Below are positions 5,389 through 6,837 of a stretch of DNA of 6,837 nucleotides, in pieces. The notes beneath the pieces were generated by a model that did no database searches, was not told the origin of the DNA, and saw only the letters and a program-made list of their open reading frames with translations. Every line of letters starts with the position of its first letter. Within the stretch, counting starts at the first letter, position 1. Source of the DNA: Methanoculleus sp. (lineage in GTDB: Archaea; Halobacteriota; Methanomicrobia; Methanomicrobiales; Methanoculleaceae); assembly GCA_028698765.1 (NCBI GenBank), contig JAQVVW010000072.1:1-6837 (forward strand), in the 5' to 3' direction. The translations under genes and the position numbers were made by a program.

Positions 5389-6444
5389 ATGGATAAAATT
5401 GGGCACAGATTCTTCCAGCATACCGGAGATTTTTCTCAGAGATCCGTTTCAGAAAGGCACGCTGCAAGCCCCGATTCGGAGGAGTCCGATGCTGACCTCC
5501 TCGACGCCTACTCCCGCGCCGTCATCCGGGTCGTCGAGTCCGTGAGCCCCGCGGTCGTGAGCGTGGTCGTGGGGAAGAACTCCCCCGGGTGGCGCGGCGA
5601 GCAGGTGGGGGCGGGCTCGGGCGTGGCCGTGTCGCCGGAGGGCTACATTCTGACCAACAACCACGTGGTGCAGGGGGCGGGGAGGATCGAGGTCCGGACG
5701 GCGGACGGAACCGCTCTTCCTGCACGCCTTGCCGGGGCCGACCCCGCGACCGACCTCGCCGTGCTCCGCGCTGATGCCGGGGATCTCGCCTACGCGTCGT
5801 TCGGCGATTCCGGGAAGCTCGCGGTCGGCCAGCTCGCGATAGCCATCGGCAACCCGCTCGGTTTCGACTCGACCGTCTCGACAGGGGTCCTGAGCGCTCT
5901 CGGGAGGGCGTTCCGGAGCCGGGACGGCCGCCTGATCGAGAACATCATCCAGCACACCGCTCCCCTGAACCCCGGCAACTCCGGCGGCCCGCTGGTGGAC
6001 TCCCGCGGCCGGGTCATCGGGATCAACACGGCCATCATCCCGATGGCCCAGGGCATCTGCTTCTCGATTCCCTCAAACACCGCCTCGTGGGTTCTCCCGC
6101 AGCTGGTCGCCGACGGCAGGGTGCGGCGCGGCTACCTCGGTATCGCCGGCCAGTCGCAGCCGCTCCCGCAACACCTCGTTCTGGCGCTCGGGCTTGCCGC
6201 GAACCAGGCGGTCGAGGTCGTCTCGGTGAACCGGACGAGCCCCGCCGGCCGGGCCGGGCTCAGGCCGGGCGACCTGATCGTCGCGATCAACGAGACCCAT
6301 GTAACCTGCGTCGACGACCTGCACCGGTTCCTCGCTGCCTGGCCTATCGCGGAACCGGCTACCCTCGCGATAGTCCGGAACCAGCGGCGGATCACGCTCC
6401 CGATCGTTCCCGCGGAAGCGGTCGCGTGCACCGCCTCCGGGTGA
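5389..6444 (+). CDS. HtrA/DegP-like trypsin-fold serine protease with one PDZ domain
   Basis: This 351-residue S1C-family protease has all three catalytic residues: His92 in TNNHVV, Asp122 in ATDLAVL, and Ser198 in NPGNSGGPLV. The protease domain spans about 40-235, and a PDZ domain follows at about 247-340 (GYLGIAG, then SPAGRAGLRPGDLIVAINE). Family members degrade or hold damaged proteins, usually outside the membrane. Here residues 1-40 are polar (MDKIGHRFFQHTGDFSQRSV onward) with no signal peptide or membrane anchor, so the protein as read would be cytoplasmic. ATG 5389 is the only usable start before the conserved LLDAYSRAVIRVVESVSPAV region, since no in-frame ATG, GTG or TTG follows until residue 52. 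There is no Shine-Dalgarno site, so a leaderless message is likely. Its stop lies 11 bp from that of the convergent nitroreductase gene. Confidence 0.93.
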   Translation: MDKIGHRFFQHTGDFSQRSVSERHAASPDSEESDADLLDAYSRAVIRVVESVSPAVVSVVVGKNSPGWRGEQVGAGSGVAVSPEGYILTNNHVVQGAGRIEVRTADGTALPARLAGADPATDLAVLRADAGDLAYASFGDSGKLAVGQLAIAIGNPLGFDSTVSTGVLSALGRAFRSRDGRLIENIIQHTAPLNPGNSGGPLVDSRGRVIGINTAIIPMAQGICFSIPSNTASWVLPQLVADGRVRRGYLGIAGQSQPLPQHLVLALGLAANQAVEVVSVNRTSPAGRAGLRPGDLIVAINETHVTCVDDLHRFLAAWPIAEPATLAIVRNQRRITLPIVPAEAVACTASG

Positions 6445-6455
6445 AGGGAGTACTG

Positions 6456-6836
6456 TCAGGGGACCCGGTCTATCCGGGGCTCCCGGCGCACCGGTTTCGG
6501 TGAGAGGGGTCCGGGATAACCGAAGATCAGCGGGGCCACGATCTGGTGGTCGTCTGGAACCTTCAGCGCCGTAAGAAGGTCGGGGCTCTCCTGGACGAGC
6601 GCCGCCGAACCGATCCAGCAACTGCCGATACCGAGCGCCCAGGCGGCAAGCATCATGTTCTCCGCGCAGAGCGCGCAGTCGAGGAAGTTCGATACGGCCT
6701 CCCGGGCGCCGAGAACCAGGACCAGCACCGGGGCGTTGTAGAAGATGCTGAACCCGGGGTTCTTGAGCGCCGCGAGAAACTCTTCTGTCCCCGCCCGCCC
6801 CTCCTCTTCGATCCTCTCGATGAGGATCGGCTTACA
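6456..6836 (-). CDS. Nitroreductase-family flavoprotein, C-terminal part
   Basis: The frame is open to the right edge and ends at TGA 6458-6456, showing the last 126 residues. Typical nitroreductase features are FSIFYNAPVLVLVLG (core strand), SNFLDCALCAENMMLAAWALGIGSCWIG (the FMN-site helix and glycine turn), and HQIVAPLIFGYP near the end. The family uses FMN to reduce nitro compounds, quinones or flavins. The N-terminal part with the first FMN-phosphate contacts lies outside the window, so subfamily and substrate cannot be judged. The cysteine pair in DCALCAEN is a small oddity. A GTG at 6728 falls inside the conserved core and is not the start. Confidence 0.88.
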   Translation of the reverse strand, partial: CKPILIERIEEEGRAGTEEFLAALKNPGFSIFYNAPVLVLVLGAREAVSNFLDCALCAENMMLAAWALGIGSCWIGSAALVQESPDLLTALKVPDDHQIVAPLIFGYPGPLSPKPVRREPRIDRVP

Positions 6837-6837
6837 G

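Noticed and set aside
6445..6455. Dedicated bidirectional terminator between the protease and nitroreductase genes
   Set aside because: The gap is only 11 bp and shows no stem or T-tract, so any terminator must lie within the opposing genes.
1..6837. CRISPR array, tRNA, rRNA, transposase or phage genes
   Set aside because: I looked for evenly spaced direct repeats, cloverleaf-like segments and mobile-element proteins and saw none.

Overview
The window looks like chromosome from a GC-rich methanogenic archaeon of the order Methanomicrobiales, most likely Methanoculleus or a close relative. This is inferred from family content and style, not from a marker gene. The clues are an archaeal DhnA-type class I fructose-bisphosphate aldolase, a DUF2795 protein, a DUF5518-like membrane protein, TATA-like boxes standing out of about 60% GC DNA, and several genes without a clear Shine-Dalgarno site. 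No rRNA, tRNA, CRISPR array, transposase or phage gene was seen.

Layout from left to right. (1) Positions 1-557, plus strand: 3' part of a membrane protein, open at the window edge, with an internal 39-bp tandem duplication. (2) Positions 558-968: non-coding, packed with inverted repeats, including a perfect 17-bp pair 65 nt apart. (3) Positions 969-2928, minus strand: a two-gene glycolysis/gluconeogenesis operon, class I fructose-1,6-bisphosphate aldolase followed after 1 nt by a PfkA-family phosphofructokinase. The kinase carries the Asp104/Lys124 pair that marks pyrophosphate-dependent enzymes. (4) Positions 3152-3917, minus strand: a family-3 amino-acid ABC transporter binding lipoprotein broken by two separate lesions, a 1-nt frameshift after the lipobox and a TGA in place of an expected Trp codon near the C-terminus. 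(5) Positions 4226-4474, plus strand: a small DUF2795 protein with a good TATA box. (6) Positions 4539-5237, minus strand: an alpha/beta hydrolase with an intact Ser-Asp-His triad. (7) Positions 5389-6444, plus strand: an HtrA/DegP-like serine protease with a PDZ domain and no visible export signal. It diverges from the hydrolase across an AT-rich promoter island. (8) Positions 6456-6837, minus strand: C-terminal part of a nitroreductase-family protein, convergent with the protease.

The only clear functional unit is the aldolase-phosphofructokinase pair, which catalyses consecutive steps (fructose-6-P to fructose-1,6-bisP to triose phosphates). With a PPi-linked kinase both steps would be reversible and could serve gluconeogenesis as well as glycogen or sugar breakdown. 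The remaining genes look like single-gene transcription units. I do not see a new multi-gene system here. The best leads are the PPi-type kinase operon in a methanogen, the doubly damaged binding protein, and the inverted-repeat element at 600-698.
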